NCBI RefSeq assembly: GCF_001513745.1 | Contig: NZ_CP013380.1 | Location: 3,162,001 to 3,226,000 of the forward strand | Reading direction: 5' to 3' | Source of the DNA: Burkholderia humptydooensis | GTDB taxonomy: Bacteria; Pseudomonadota; Gammaproteobacteria; Burkholderiales; Burkholderiaceae | DNA length: 64,000 nucleotides | Shown here: piece after piece, positions 20,401 through 30,106 of the stretch | Layout: each line of letters starts with the position of its first letter | Numbering within the stretch: the stretch's first letter is position 1 | Made by a program: the position numbers and the translations under genes | Notes under the pieces: generated by a model | Databases searched by the model: none | The model's input: the letters and a program-made list of their open reading frames with translations, nothing else | Told to the model about the DNA's origin: nothing

Positions 20401-21564
20401 GCCGTTCGCGAGCGCGCCGCCGCCCGTCACGCTGCCGTCGCGGATCGTGCGCACGGCGAGCGCGTCGATGCGCTGCGCGTGCGCGTCGAGCCGCACGTTC
20501 GCGTGCGCTTCGACGAGCGGCAGCAGCGCGTCGCCGAGCGGGCCGGGCTTCGCGTTGACGATCGACACCGGCCCCGTGACGACGAACGCCTTCGGCGACG
20601 TCGGATCGGGCGCGGCGGGCTCGAGCTGCGCGCGCACCGCGAGATCGGCGACGGGCGCGCCGGGCGACAGCGCGCGCGGGTTCACGTGATCGAACACGAG
20701 CGACGCGCGCGTGAGCGGCACGGCCGAAAACGGCGCGGCCTCGACGTGCGCGCGGCCGGCGAGCTTCATCCCCGACGCATCGAGCTCCGCGACGAGCGCC
20801 TCGAGCGAGCCCGACACCCGCGCGCGCGCATCGACGCTCTCGCCCGAGAGCTTGCCCGCATAGGTCGCGCTGCCGTCGATCGCGAACGGACGCACGCCGT
20901 CGAGCCGCGCGTTCGCGGTGAGCGCGCCGAACGGCGTGTCGAGGCGCTCGAGCGTCGCATCGTGACGGCGGCCGTCGCTCGCGCCGCGAAAGATCAGGTT
21001 GTCGAGCTCGGTCGTCGAGCCGGCCTCGTGGATCAGCAGCTTGTCGAAGCGCAGATCGTCGATCGCGAGCTGCAGCGGCAATTGCAGATCCTTCGGCATC
21101 ACCGTCGGCTGCGGCGGCGACGGCGCGACGCGCACGTCGATCGTGCCCGCGCGCAGCGACGCGATCGCGAAGCGCCACGGCGCGCGCGTGAGCGCCCAGC
21201 GCCCGGCGACGCGGTCGATCCTGACTTCGGTGCCCGAACCGTCCGGGCTCGTCCACGCGAGTTGCCTGATCCGCACGCCGGTTGCGAGCGCGCCGCCTTC
21301 GAGCGTGCCCGCGAGCCGCCCGCCGAGCAGCTTGACGGCCGCCTGCCACGCGAGCTGCGTGCCGCGCTCGGTCGTCGCGGCGGCGACGAGCGCGCCCGCC
21401 GTCGCGCAGACAAGCACGACGAGCGCGAGCGCCGCCCACGCGAGCGAAACGAGCGCGCGCGCGCCGGGCGAGCGGCGCGGCTTCGGCGCGGGCTCGCGCG
21501 GGCCGCCGGGCGCGCCGCCGTCCGGCGCGTCGGGAGGAATCGGTTCGGATACGTCCTTCGTCAT
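17491..21564 (-). CDS. tamB: translocation and assembly module TamB
   Basis: Inner-membrane-anchored AsmA-like protein that spans the periplasm. With TamA it supports autotransporter and outer-membrane protein insertion and/or phospholipid transport to the outer membrane. The 1357-residue product has one N-terminal transmembrane helix (about 33-62, ALVSLAWAALALVVLVCATA). It then has a long beta-rich repetitive body, and the C-terminal DUF490/TamB domain (about 1000-1357) ends in FDRWW with a terminal aromatic signature. It starts 13 bp after the tamA stop. Length is typical (1250-1400). Confidence 0.95.
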   Translation of the reverse strand: MTKDVSEPIPPDAPDGGAPGGPREPAPKPRRSPGARALVSLAWAALALVVLVCATAGALVAAATTERGTQLAWQAAVKLLGGRLAGTLEGGALATGVRIRQLAWTSPDGSGTEVRIDRVAGRWALTRAPWRFAIASLRAGTIDVRVAPSPPQPTVMPKDLQLPLQLAIDDLRFDKLLIHEAGSTTELDNLIFRGASDGRRHDATLERLDTPFGALTANARLDGVRPFAIDGSATYAGKLSGESVDARARVSGSLEALVAELDASGMKLAGRAHVEAAPFSAVPLTRASLVFDHVNPRALSPGAPVADLAVRAQLEPAAPDPTSPKAFVVTGPVSIVNAKPGPLGDALLPLVEAHANVRLDAHAQRIDALAVRTIRDGSVTGGGALANGRGKFDLKVANLDPNAFVAALRPMRLAGPVGVALEPGAQTIDFDLADARLALGAKAKVRLDAKRTTIADARVTAGKGRIELAGALEHDARSTYDLKAKLVDFDPLALAAAGAPSGAKAGGGKGAKGAKGARTAQGAAIAPRAGTARVNGTLAATGALAPGFSTKVQFRLGDSVYDGLPMTGEGTVHMAGARVLPSNANLSIAGNQVDLRGSFGAPGDRLRFNVDAPQLERLGFGLAGLVRANGELTGSFAHPNVVADYTAAGVVFGSNRIGAAQGRANIRDGAKGALVFTADASDIALGAVSLRTLSAHLNGTRAKHTFEATAVGIAEGRVINLAVAANGGVVDARDGMRWDGTVTRLSNRGTPSISLDTPLTISAGAQRVTLSAAKLSVEGATLDLTSFALERGKLRTAGAITNLSVARALEIRAELTGKRSPLRTDLILDGDWDVTLGDAAAGHAQIKRRSGDVTIETGRGVASFGITDLSARAAFAPGNRLNAAAHAQASRVGTFDANVAVPFALRDGVFGVAEDGPLAGRVDADVPALQSTGGLFGPSYLLDGRAALKLTVAGTPAKPKLSGTLTGDNLSATLVDQGVQLKEGIVRVNLTENLVEFQQVEFHGGDGTLRAIGRVRLDGSEPDLTASIVADKLELFAAPDRKLSLSGKAVVGNDAPRGGIAINGKFTVDRALFDLPEEAAPHLSDDVVIVRPGSLERGETKTGTAIAKPAPATEKPAPSLAPRANIDIGLGRDFRFKGHGADLRLAGTVTVMSAPGVPLRAVGNVRVTEGSTYTSFGRKLAIENGFFTFNGPVSNPGINILAMRRNQEVEAGVQVTGTVQSPAVRLVSEPNVNDNEKLSWLLFGHGTDQGNNLGQQNAMTTALALLGSATGKRVAQTVGLDEVSVGRSDVGLTDPQVVLVSKAINERFVLGYEQGLQSASNAFKATINLTRFWAISAYGGTFQGVDLNYTRRFDRWW

Positions 21565-21577
21565 GCCAAATGAAAAA

Positions 21578-23395
21578 TCAGAATGCGATGCCGAGCGTCA
21601 GATACGGACGCACGCTCTTGTTCTTCAAGCCGTAAGCGAGATCGAAATTGACGGGGCCGACCGGGCTGCGCCAGCGCACGCCAAGCCCCGCGCCCGGATA
21701 GAACACCTTCTCGCCCCATGCGTCGGTCGCGGTGCCGATGTCGAAGAAGGTCGCCGCGCCCCAGTCGCGGTTGAACCAGTGCTGGTATTCGGCCGTGCCC
21801 GTCACCAGGTACTTGGTCGGCAGCACCGAGCCGTCGACGGAATGGCCGATGCTCTGGTAGCCGTAGCCGCGCACCGAGTTCGAGCCGCCCGCGCGAAACA
21901 GCAGCGACGCCGGCACGCCCGACGAGCCGCCGCTCGTGAACACGCCGCCCAGCTCCGCGCGAAACACGAACAGGTCGCGCTTGCCGATCGGCACGTATTG
22001 CTGGCCGCGCGCGTAGCCGCGGATGAACGTCTGGTCGGTCAGCACGCCCTTCACCGCGAAGCCGGCTTCCGCGTGGATCAGGTTGCCCGAGCGCGGGAAC
22101 AGCGGATCGTCGACGTTGCGGCGCGTCCACGCCCATTGCGGGACGAGCGCGCGGCTCGTCGTCGGGCCGGCGCCGTTCTGGTCGAGCCGGTCCTGATAGA
22201 ACATCAGCGAGTACGAGTAGTCGATGAACTGGCCGGTGCGCGTGCGCTGCGCGCCGATGCGCGCGCTGTAGATCCGCGTGTCCGATACGTTCGTGTTCGT
22301 GTACGACGCGAGGATGCTGTTGGTCCACGCGCGCGGCCCCGGCGGCATCGATAGCTGGACCTGCCCGTACTGCTGGATCTGGTCGACCCGCCCCGACACC
22401 GACAGCGGCCACGCGGCGCCGAACGTGTCGAGATACGTATAGGAACCCTGAATGTGCGGCCCCGTGTCGGTCGCGTAGCCGATCCCGCCGCGCACGCTGT
22501 TGTACGGGTATTCGCTCACCTTCACGTGAACGGGCGAATCGAGCGGGCGCGCGACGTCGTCGGAGACGTCGATCGCGACGCTCGCGTAGTACGGCGTGTT
22601 CTGCAGTTGCCGCTGCAGTTCGGTGATGCGTTTCGCGTCGTAGATCTCGCCCACCGCCAGCGGATTCACGTTGTGCACGATCTTTTCCGGATAGCGGCGC
22701 ACGCCGGACACGTCAAGCGCGCCGATCGTAAACGTCGGTCCGCTGTCGAGCGTCACCGCGAGCGTCGCTTCTCGCGTGCGCGGATCGATGCGCGCCTCCG
22801 ACGCGGTGATCTTCGCGCCGAGATAGCGGCGCGACTGCAGTTGCCTGAGCGCCGCGTTCTTCGCATCGTCCCAGCCGGACTGCGTAAACGGGTCGCCCGG
22901 CTTCAGCGAGAACGCAAGACGCGTCGCCGTCTCCTGCTTCGGGTCCTCGCTCGCGACCGGGCCGTCGAACTTCAGATCGACCGCGGACACCACCGTCTGC
23001 GCGCCCGGCTCGACCGACACCGTCACGCGGCGCTCGCCGCCCGTCGTGCGCACGTCGGTGCGCACGACGGGCGAGAAGTAGCCGGCCGTCGCGGCAAGCT
23101 CGCGCACCTGCTGCGGCGTCGCGGTCACGAGGAATTCGAACTGGTCTTCGCTCAGGTCCTCGCGCTTCGCGAAGCGGGCGATGTCGAGGTGCTGCTTGAG
23201 GAGGCTCCTGACCGAGCGCGGCGCGTCGATCTCGACCGCGTACTTCGCGAACGCGGGCGCCGCGAGCGTGGCCGCGCAGCCCGCGAGCAGCGCGCGCAGC
23301 CCGCGCCGCGCAAATGCGTGCCATCCGGGCGAGCGGCTCGGCGCGCCGCGCGCGCCGCGCGAAAAAGCATGCTGTCGTGGTGCCCGCCCTGCCAA
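21578..23395 (-). CDS. tamA: outer-membrane translocase TamA (Omp85 family)
   Basis: Omp85/BamA-family protein working with TamB. After a signal peptide ending PAFA come POTRA domains (about residues 55-290, e.g. LDVSGVRRYPEKIV). The 16-strand barrel follows, with the Omp85 lid-lock motif region (GSNSVRGYGYQSIG) and a terminal aromatic residue (LTLGIAF). The start is inferred: TTG 23395, with GGAGG 6 nt upstream. The frame is open further upstream, but the only ATGs there lack a ribosome-binding site. This gives 605 residues, normal for TamA. It is divergent from the DUF3460 gene. Confidence 0.92.
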   Translation of the reverse strand: MAGRAPRQHAFSRGARGAPSRSPGWHAFARRGLRALLAGCAATLAAPAFAKYAVEIDAPRSVRSLLKQHLDIARFAKREDLSEDQFEFLVTATPQQVRELAATAGYFSPVVRTDVRTTGGERRVTVSVEPGAQTVVSAVDLKFDGPVASEDPKQETATRLAFSLKPGDPFTQSGWDDAKNAALRQLQSRRYLGAKITASEARIDPRTREATLAVTLDSGPTFTIGALDVSGVRRYPEKIVHNVNPLAVGEIYDAKRITELQRQLQNTPYYASVAIDVSDDVARPLDSPVHVKVSEYPYNSVRGGIGYATDTGPHIQGSYTYLDTFGAAWPLSVSGRVDQIQQYGQVQLSMPPGPRAWTNSILASYTNTNVSDTRIYSARIGAQRTRTGQFIDYSYSLMFYQDRLDQNGAGPTTSRALVPQWAWTRRNVDDPLFPRSGNLIHAEAGFAVKGVLTDQTFIRGYARGQQYVPIGKRDLFVFRAELGGVFTSGGSSGVPASLLFRAGGSNSVRGYGYQSIGHSVDGSVLPTKYLVTGTAEYQHWFNRDWGAATFFDIGTATDAWGEKVFYPGAGLGVRWRSPVGPVNFDLAYGLKNKSVRPYLTLGIAF

Positions 23396-23541
23396 ACAAA
23401 ACCTCCGCTGTAAGAATTTCGTCGGATCAAAGCCGTCATTTGAACACAGTGCGGTGCACGCGGAACGCGCTTTCGGACACATTGACGCATGACGCTCGCG
23501 CTTTCGACGCCGTTTGCCGCCGGCTGTTCCCCGCGTTGCGG

Positions 23542-23547
23542 TAAAAT
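23542..23547 (+). promoter_or_regulatory. -10-like element upstream of DUF3460-scpA
   Basis: TAAAAT in GGTAAAATCCCGG, 56 bp before the DUF3460 ATG. -35 not recognisable. Confidence 0.35.
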
Positions 23548-23603
23548 CCCGGCGATCGTACCCGCGGGCGCGCCGCGCCCGGCTCAGAACGGAAAGCCAA
23601 GCC

Positions 23604-23792
23604 ATGCCGTACCAGTCCGACATCACGCAATTCCTGAACCAGTTGAAGCAGCAAAAGCCGACGCTCGAAGAAGAGCAGCGCAAGGGCCGCGCGCTGCTGT
23701 GGGACAAGCAGCCGATCGACCTCGAAGAGCGCGACGCGCAGCAGCGCGCGCGCGTGCGCCAGACGCCATACGTCTACTACCAGAACTTCTGA
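23604..23792 (+). CDS. DUF3460 family protein
   Basis: A 62-residue acidic/Gln-rich small protein (MPYQSDITQFLNQLKQQKPT..., ending TPYVYYQNF). Betaproteobacteria carry this family directly before scpA. It is separated from scpA by 4 bp, so the two are co-transcribed. No catalytic motif or membrane segment is visible; function unknown, though the position suggests a link to chromosome segregation or simply shared expression. Confidence 0.88.
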   Translation: MPYQSDITQFLNQLKQQKPTLEEEQRKGRALLWDKQPIDLEERDAQQRARVRQTPYVYYQNF

Positions 23793-23796
23793 CGCC

Positions 23797-24672
23797 GTGA
23801 GCGCCGCCGACGAGGCCAGCGCCAGCGCGCAGCCCGAGGACGCGATCGCCGCGCCCGCCGGCGCGGATTCGACGCCCGACACGGTCGACGGCGTCGCGGC
23901 GTTCGCTCGCCTGTACGGCGAGCCGCTCTTCAAGCTGCCGCAGGATCTGTACATCCCGCCGGACGCGCTCGAAGTCTTTCTCGAAACGTTCGAAGGCCCG
24001 CTCGATCTGCTGCTGTACCTGATCCGCAAGCAGAACTTCAACGTGCTCGACATCCCGATGGCCGAGGTCACCGCGCAGTATCTCGGCTACGTCGACCAGA
24101 TCCGCGAGTCGAATCTGGAGCTCGCGGCTGAATACCTGCTGATGGCGGCGATGCTGATCGAGATCAAGTCGCGGATGCTGCTGCCCGTGAAGAAGGCGGA
24201 CACGGGCGAGGAAGCGGAGGACCCGCGCGCCGAGCTCGTGCGGCGCCTGCTCGAATACGAGCAGATGAAGCTCGCCGCGCAGCGCCTCGATCAACTGCCG
24301 CAGCTCGGCCGCGACTTCCTGCGCGCCGAGGTGTACATCGAACAGAGCATCACGCCGCGCTTCCCCGACGTGAACGCCGACGACCTGCGCGCCGCGTGGG
24401 CCGACGTGCTCAAGCGCGCGAAGCTCGTCCAGCATCACAAGATCTCGCGCGAGGAGCTGTCGGTGCGCGAGCACATGAGCCTCATCCTGCGCAAGCTGCA
24501 GAACGCGCGCTTCATGGAGTTCGCCGATCTGTTCGACACGTCGCGCGGCGTGCCCGTCGTCGTCGTCAACTTCATCGCGATGCTCGAGCTCGCGCGCGAA
24601 TCGCTCGTCGAGATCACGCAGGCCGAGCCGTTCGCGCCGATCTACGTGCGGCTCGCCTATCTGCCGGCTTGA
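23797..24672 (+). CDS. scpA: segregation and condensation protein A
   Basis: Kleisin subunit of the SMC-ScpAB condensin-like complex. The 291-residue product contains the kleisin core FLETFEGPLDLLLYLIRKQ, MAEVTAQYLGYVDQI, and the C-terminal winged-helix region. Start is GTG 23797, 4 nt after the DUF3460 stop, which gives an approximately 45-residue N-terminal extension rich in Ala/Asp. That extension is common in Burkholderia. scpB is not in the window. Confidence 0.93.
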   Translation: MSAADEASASAQPEDAIAAPAGADSTPDTVDGVAAFARLYGEPLFKLPQDLYIPPDALEVFLETFEGPLDLLLYLIRKQNFNVLDIPMAEVTAQYLGYVDQIRESNLELAAEYLLMAAMLIEIKSRMLLPVKKADTGEEAEDPRAELVRRLLEYEQMKLAAQRLDQLPQLGRDFLRAEVYIEQSITPRFPDVNADDLRAAWADVLKRAKLVQHHKISREELSVREHMSLILRKLQNARFMEFADLFDTSRGVPVVVVNFIAMLELARESLVEITQAEPFAPIYVRLAYLPA

Positions 24673-25955
<1,283 letters not shown>

Positions 25956-26008
25956 CGGCCGGCCACGCGGCCGCCCGCCTTTCGTCTGGTAGCACCAAGG
26001 GAGCCATC

Positions 26009-26395
26009 ATGCAGCGCCACATGCTGAAATCGAAGATCCACCGCGCGGCGGTCACGCACTGCGAGCTGCATTACGAGGGCTCATGCGCGATCGATGAGGA
26101 TCTGCTCGACGCCGCGAACATCGTCGAGAACGAGCGGATCGACATCTGGAACATCAACAACGGCGAGCGCTTCTCGACGTACGCGATCAAGGGCGAGCGC
26201 GGCAGCGGGATGATCTCGCTGAACGGCTCGGCCGCGCGCCGCGCGCAACTGGGCGACCTCGTGATCATCGCCGCGTTCGCGATGATCGACGAGGCGGAGC
26301 TGAAGGCGGGCTGGAAGCCGAATCTCGTGTTCGTCGACGAAGACAACAAGATCAAGGGCAGCCGCGATCACGTGCCGACGCAGAACTGGACGTAA
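26009..26395 (+). CDS. panD: aspartate 1-decarboxylase precursor
   Basis: Makes beta-alanine from aspartate. The 128-residue proenzyme self-cleaves between Gly24 and Ser25 (EGSCAID), Ser25 becoming the pyruvoyl cofactor. Tyr58-region [17 protein letters not shown] and the C-terminal domain are intact. ATG 26009 follows AAGGGAG. It ends 5 bp before the convergent ParA-like gene. Confidence 0.96.
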   Translation: MQRHMLKSKIHRAAVTHCELHYEGSCAIDEDLLDAANIVENERIDIWNINNGERFSTYAIKGERGSGMISLNGSAARRAQLGDLVIIAAFAMIDEAELKAGWKPNLVFVDEDNKIKGSRDHVPTQNWT

Positions 26396-26400
26396 AGCGC

Positions 26401-27024
26401 CTACTTCTGCGCCCACTCGACGATCGGTCCCCACTGCTCGAGATCCTTGTCGACGCGGCTTTTCGCGACATCCCACAGGGTGAGGCCGTGCGCGGCGAGC
26501 TGCACGTAGTTCTGCGTATCGCGCAGATAGCCGAGCACCGGCATATCGAGCCCCTCGACGAAGCGGTGCAACTGCTCGGCCGAGCGCGTGCGCGCGTCGA
26601 CCCGCATCCCGACGATCCCCACCTTGATCGCGCCCTTCCTCACCGCCTTCTCGCTCGCGAGGCGCTCGAGGAATTGCTGGGTCGCCAGGATATCGAACAT
26701 CGACGGCTGCAACGGCACGATCACCTTGTCGGCGAACTCGAGCGCGACGCTCATCCGATTGCCGTGCAGGCCGGCCGGCGTATCGACGATCGCGTATTCG
26801 AGGCCGCGCGGCGGCTTCGACGGCGCATCGGGATCGAGCGCCCAGGTCTCGATCGCGGGCAGCCCGGCCGGCCGCAGGTCGAGCCATGCGTGCGCCGACT
26901 GCTGCCGGTCGAGATCGGCGAGCGCAACCCATGCGCCCTGCGCCGCGAAATACCCAGCCAGATTGGTGGACAGCGTGCTCTTGCCGACGCCGCCCTTCGG
27001 ATTCGCCACCACGATCACCGTCAT
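26401..27024 (-). CDS. orphan ParA/MinD-family ATPase
   Basis: A 207-residue P-loop ATPase. Deviant Walker A KGGVGKST is at residues 10-17, the switch I/Walker B-like region VDTPAGLHGN and FADKVIVPLQPSMFDI follow. There is no HTH extension and no parB or centromere-like repeat alongside, so it resembles the short orphan ParAs that position protein cargo rather than the chromosomal ParA. Start ATG 27024 puts Walker A at its usual N-terminal position. Cargo unknown; the gene is alone, convergent with panD. Confidence 0.85.
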   Translation of the reverse strand: MTVIVVANPKGGVGKSTLSTNLAGYFAAQGAWVALADLDRQQSAHAWLDLRPAGLPAIETWALDPDAPSKPPRGLEYAIVDTPAGLHGNRMSVALEFADKVIVPLQPSMFDILATQQFLERLASEKAVRKGAIKVGIVGMRVDARTRSAEQLHRFVEGLDMPVLGYLRDTQNYVQLAAHGLTLWDVAKSRVDKDLEQWGPIVEWAQK

Positions 27025-27273
27025 GAATTCCCCCGAAGAAGCCACGCGGCGCGACGCCTGGCACCGGCACCGCGCCGCGAAAAATGCGGATACAGGGAGC
27101 GATGATATCGGCAAATGCGTCCGCACCGAAACGGGTTTGTCCGGCGGCGCCCGAACGGACGGCGGCAAATCGACGCCGCGCGTAGCCGGCGCGCCAAGCG
27201 CCGCGCCGTGGCGAGGGCCGGCGTTGCGGCCGCCGCGGCTCGCCGCGCACGGGCGGCGGCGGCCGAACGCCGC

Positions 27274-27690
27274 TTACGCGGCCCGGCCGGCGACGCCGCG
27301 CGCGCCGCCGAGCGCGAACGCGCCGGCGCCGACGAGCGCCTGGACGACGAGCGTGACCGCCCAGAACGCCGGATACTCCCAGCCGCCGTGCGGCGCGGCG
27401 AAGCTCCAGCCGTTCGGGAAGTGCGTCATCGTCGCGCCGAGCATGAACGGCAGCAGCGCGAGCGACGCGAGCCGCACCCGCACGCCCGCAAGAAGCGCAA
27501 GGCCGCCGGCGAGCTCGACGAGCGTCGTCACATAAGCGAGCCAGCCCGGCAGGCCGACCGATGCGAAAAACTGCGCGGTGCCGGGCAGCGTGAACACGAA
27601 GACCTTCTGCGCGACGTGCGCGAGGTACAGCACGCCGAGCGCGACGCGCAGCAACGCGGCGCCGGCGTCGTTCAAGCGGTTCGAATCCAT
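27274..27690 (-). CDS. DoxX family membrane protein
   Basis: A 138-residue inner-membrane protein with four predicted hydrophobic helices (around residues 11-30, 48-68, 73-90 and 108-130). DoxX-family features include LLRVALGVLYLAHVAQKVF and ELAGGLALLAGVRVR. Relatives take part in quinone-linked redox chemistry or oxidative-stress complexes; the role here is unknown. It is followed downstream by about 250 bp without a gene before the ParA start. The upstream region is AT-rich with inverted repeats. Confidence 0.85.
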   Translation of the reverse strand: MDSNRLNDAGAALLRVALGVLYLAHVAQKVFVFTLPGTAQFFASVGLPGWLAYVTTLVELAGGLALLAGVRVRLASLALLPFMLGATMTHFPNGWSFAAPHGGWEYPAFWAVTLVVQALVGAGAFALGGARGVAGRAA

Positions 27691-27895
27691 GTTGGGTTCC
27701 TCGTTCGAAGTTTGAATGGAACGAACTTTATTCGAGTCGCTTTTGATGAAAAATAGCTCGTTTGGCCTAATTTATTTCCAAATGAGAACGAATTGCCAAG
27801 CGAGGGGCGAGCGAAAAATCAACGGGATCGCGCCCTTTGGCTGTCCGGGTTGCGTGCCGCGCCTCGCGCCTTGGCCTCCCGCCCGCGCGCGCCCA
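27691..27895. promoter_or_regulatory. AT-rich control region upstream of the DoxX gene
   Basis: This 205-bp stretch is much more AT-rich than its surroundings. It contains TTTGG-N12-CCAAA (27761-27782) and a nearby GTTCG/CGAAC inverted pair (about 27701-27725). Such dyads fit an operator. cobQ converges from the other side and ends at 27896. Confidence 0.45.
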
Positions 27896-29470
27896 TCACG
27901 CGAACGCCGCAAACACGCGATCGAGATCGAGGTGCTCGGCGAGCGTGTCGGCCAGCCGCTCGAGCGACGCCTCGCGCAGCGCCGGATAGTCGACCGGCTC
28001 CGCGCCGCCGAGCCCCGCCCATTCGAGCAGCGCCGAGCACGCCTGCGGCGTGTCGAAGAGCCCGTGAAGATAGGTCGCGAGAATCTGCCCGTCCGCCGAC
28101 ACCGCGCCGTCCGGCCGCTCGCCGTCCGGCCCCGCGAGCGCGAGCGCTGGCGACGCAAGCGCCGGCCCTTCCGTCCGCCCCATGTGGATCTCGTAGCCGG
28201 AGACGCGCGCATCGCCACCGAACGCGAGCCGCCCCGTCGCGTTGACGAGCGTCTTCTCCGGCGTCAGCGTCGTCGCATAGTCGAGGAGGCCGAGGCCCGC
28301 GCTCGTCGCGCCCGCCACGCCCTCGACGCCGTGCGGATCGTCGAGCGTGCGGCCGAGCATCTGCATGCCGCCGCAGATGCCGATCACCTTGCCGCCGTAG
28401 CGCAGATGGCGCTTGACCAGCGCGTCCCAGCCCGCGTCGCGCAGCCACGCGAGATCGGCGAGCACGTTCTTCGAGCCGGGCAGGATCAGCAGATCGGCGT
28501 CGGGCGCGGGCCCGCTCTTCCAGTACGCGAAGTCGACGCGCGGATGCACGCGCAGCGCGTCGAAATCGGTGTGGTTGCTGATTCGCGGCAGCGCGGGCAC
28601 GACCACCCGCAGCACGCTCGCGTCGCGCCGCGGCGCCGCCGTGCGCGCGCTCGCGGGCAGCATGTCCTCCGCATCGAGCGTGAGGCCGTGCAAATAGGGC
28701 AGCACGCCGAGCACGGGCTTGCCGGTCCGCGCCTCGAGCCAGCGCAGCCCCGGCTCGAGCAGCGCGGGATCGCCGCGAAAGCGGTTGATCACGAAGCCGC
28801 GCACGCGCGCGCGCTCGCTGTCCGACAGGCACGCGAGCGTGCCGACGAGATGCGCGAACACGCCGCCTCGGTCGATGTCGGCGACGAGCACGACCGGGCA
28901 GTCGACCGCTTCCGCGAATCCCATGTTCGCGATGTCGCCTTCGCGCAAGTTGATCTCGGCGGGACTGCCCGCGCCTTCGACGATCACCGCGTCGTACGCG
29001 CCGCGCAGCCGGCCGTAGGATTCGAGCACCGCCCGCATCGCGGTCGGCTTGTAGTCGTGATAGGCGCGCGCGGTCAGGTTCGCGCGCGCCTTGCCGTGGA
29101 TGATCACCTGCGCGCCGCGATCGCCCGTCGGCTTCAGCAGCACCGGATTCAGGTCGGTGTGCGCATCGATGCCGGCCGCGAGCGCCTGCAGCGCCTGCGC
29201 GCGGCCGATCTCGCCGCCGTCCGCCGTCACCGCGCTGTTGAGCGCCATGTTCTGCGGCTTGAACGGCGCGACGCTTACGCCCGCGCGGCGCGCGAGCCGG
29301 CACAAGCCCGCGACGAGCGTGCTCTTGCCCGCGTCGGACGTCGTGCCCTGAATCATCAGCGCGCCGCGCGCACGGGCGGCGTTGGCGTTGGCGTTGGCGT
29401 TGGCGTTGGCGTTGGCGTTGGCGTTGGCGTTGGCGTTGGCGTTGGCGTTGGCGTTGGCGTTGGCAGTCAT
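27896..29470 (-). CDS. cobQ: cobyric acid synthase with (Ala-Asn)14 N-terminal repeat
   Basis: Glutamine-dependent amidation of adenosyl-cobyrinic a,c-diamide at four side chains to give cobyric acid. The 524-residue product has an N-terminal dethiobiotin-synthetase-like ATPase domain ([10 protein letters not shown]). The C-terminal class I glutaminase-like domain has nucleophile Cys366 in [10 protein letters not shown]. Residues 3-30 are fourteen Ala-Asn dipeptides encoded by the GTTGGC array. The ATG 29470 immediately before the array is the only nearby start; without it the enzyme would begin at about [13 protein letters not shown]. It is divergent from cobU. Confidence 0.95.
   Translation of the reverse strand: MTANANANANANANANANANANANANANANAARARGALMIQGTTSDAGKSTLVAGLCRLARRAGVSVAPFKPQNMALNSAVTADGGEIGRAQALQALAAGIDAHTDLNPVLLKPTGDRGAQVIIHGKARANLTARAYHDYKPTAMRAVLESYGRLRGAYDAVIVEGAGSPAEINLREGDIANMGFAEAVDCPVVLVADIDRGGVFAHLVGTLACLSDSERARVRGFVINRFRGDPALLEPGLRWLEARTGKPVLGVLPYLHGLTLDAEDMLPASARTAAPRRDASVLRVVVPALPRISNHTDFDALRVHPRVDFAYWKSGPAPDADLLILPGSKNVLADLAWLRDAGWDALVKRHLRYGGKVIGICGGMQMLGRTLDDPHGVEGVAGATSAGLGLLDYATTLTPEKTLVNATGRLAFGGDARVSGYEIHMGRTEGPALASPALALAGPDGERPDGAVSADGQILATYLHGLFDTPQACSALLEWAGLGGAEPVDYPALREASLERLADTLAEHLDLDRVFAAFA
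29381..29464. repeat. hexanucleotide microsatellite (GTTGGC)14
   Basis: Fourteen perfect tandem GTTGGC units, 84 bp, inside the 5' end of cobQ. Each unit is two codons (Ala-Asn on the minus strand), so gain or loss keeps the frame. It is a classic variable-number locus and probably differs between strains. Confidence 0.98.
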
Positions 29471-29536
29471 CGTGAACGAATCGCGCGACGCGCGGCGCGC
29501 GGCAAATGGCGAAAGCCGCATTATCGCGCGGCCCGT

Positions 29537-29542
29537 TACAAT
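29537..29542 (+). promoter_or_regulatory. TACAAT element immediately before cobU
   Basis: TACAAT lies 6 nt before the cobU ATG. If it is a -10 element the mRNA would be leaderless, starting at or about the ATG. Only 78 bp separate the cobQ and cobU starts, too little for a riboswitch on either side. Confidence 0.3.
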
Positions 29543-29548
29543 CACGCG

Positions 29549-30106
29549 ATGACTCCGCGCGACCTCACCTTCGTTCTCGGCGGCGCGCGCTCGGGCAAGA
29601 GCGCGCACGCCGAACGGCTCGCCGCCGCCGGCGGGCGGCCCGTCACCTACATCGCCACCGCCCGCGTCGCCGACCGCGAATTCGCCGAGCGCATCGCGCA
29701 TCATCGCGCGCGCCGGCCGGCCGACTGGGCGCTCGTCGAGGCGCCCGTCGAACTCGCGGCCGCGATCGCCCGGCTCGACGACGCGAACGCGTGCGTGCTC
29801 GTCGACTGCCTGACGCTCTGGCTCACGAACCTGCTCTGCCCGGCCGACGGCCCGGGCGTGGACGACGCGCGCTGCGGCGCGCACGTCACCGAGCTCGAAG
29901 CGGCGCTGCGCGCGAGCCGCGCGCAGGTGATCGTCGTCAGCAACGAGATCGGCTTCGGCGTCGTGCCGCTCGGCGAGGAAACGCGCCGCTTCGTCGATAC
30001 GCTCGGCCGCGTCAACCAGCGCATCGCGGCGCTCGCGACGCGCGTGACGCTGTGCGTGGCCGGCCTGCCCGTCACGATCAAGCACGAGGGCGCGCCGCGA
30101 TGCTGA
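29549..30106 (+). CDS. cobU: adenosylcobinamide kinase/adenosylcobinamide-phosphate guanylyltransferase
   Basis: Phosphorylates adenosylcobinamide and then attaches GMP, giving AdoCbi-GDP. 185 residues, also named CobP. P-loop GGARSGKS is at residues 11-18. The guanylylated-His region [11 protein letters not shown] and the conserved [12 protein letters not shown] and [11 protein letters not shown] segments are intact. It begins the plus-strand cob operon, overlapping cbiB by 7 bp. Confidence 0.96.
   Translation: MTPRDLTFVLGGARSGKSAHAERLAAAGGRPVTYIATARVADREFAERIAHHRARRPADWALVEAPVELAAAIARLDDANACVLVDCLTLWLTNLLCPADGPGVDDARCGAHVTELEAALRASRAQVIVVSNEIGFGVVPLGEETRRFVDTLGRVNQRIAALATRVTLCVAGLPVTIKHEGAPRC

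Noticed and set aside
18155..21439. Long alternative frame inside tamB
   Set aside because: Low-complexity Arg/Ala-rich product; tamB in the other frame matches the TamB family along its full length.
29381..29464. CRISPR array
   Set aside because: Unit is 6 bp with no spacers; it is an in-frame microsatellite.
29471..29548. Cobalamin riboswitch for cobQ or cobU
   Set aside because: Only 78 bp separate the two starts, and none of the aptamer landmarks occur; the sole aptamer is before btuB.
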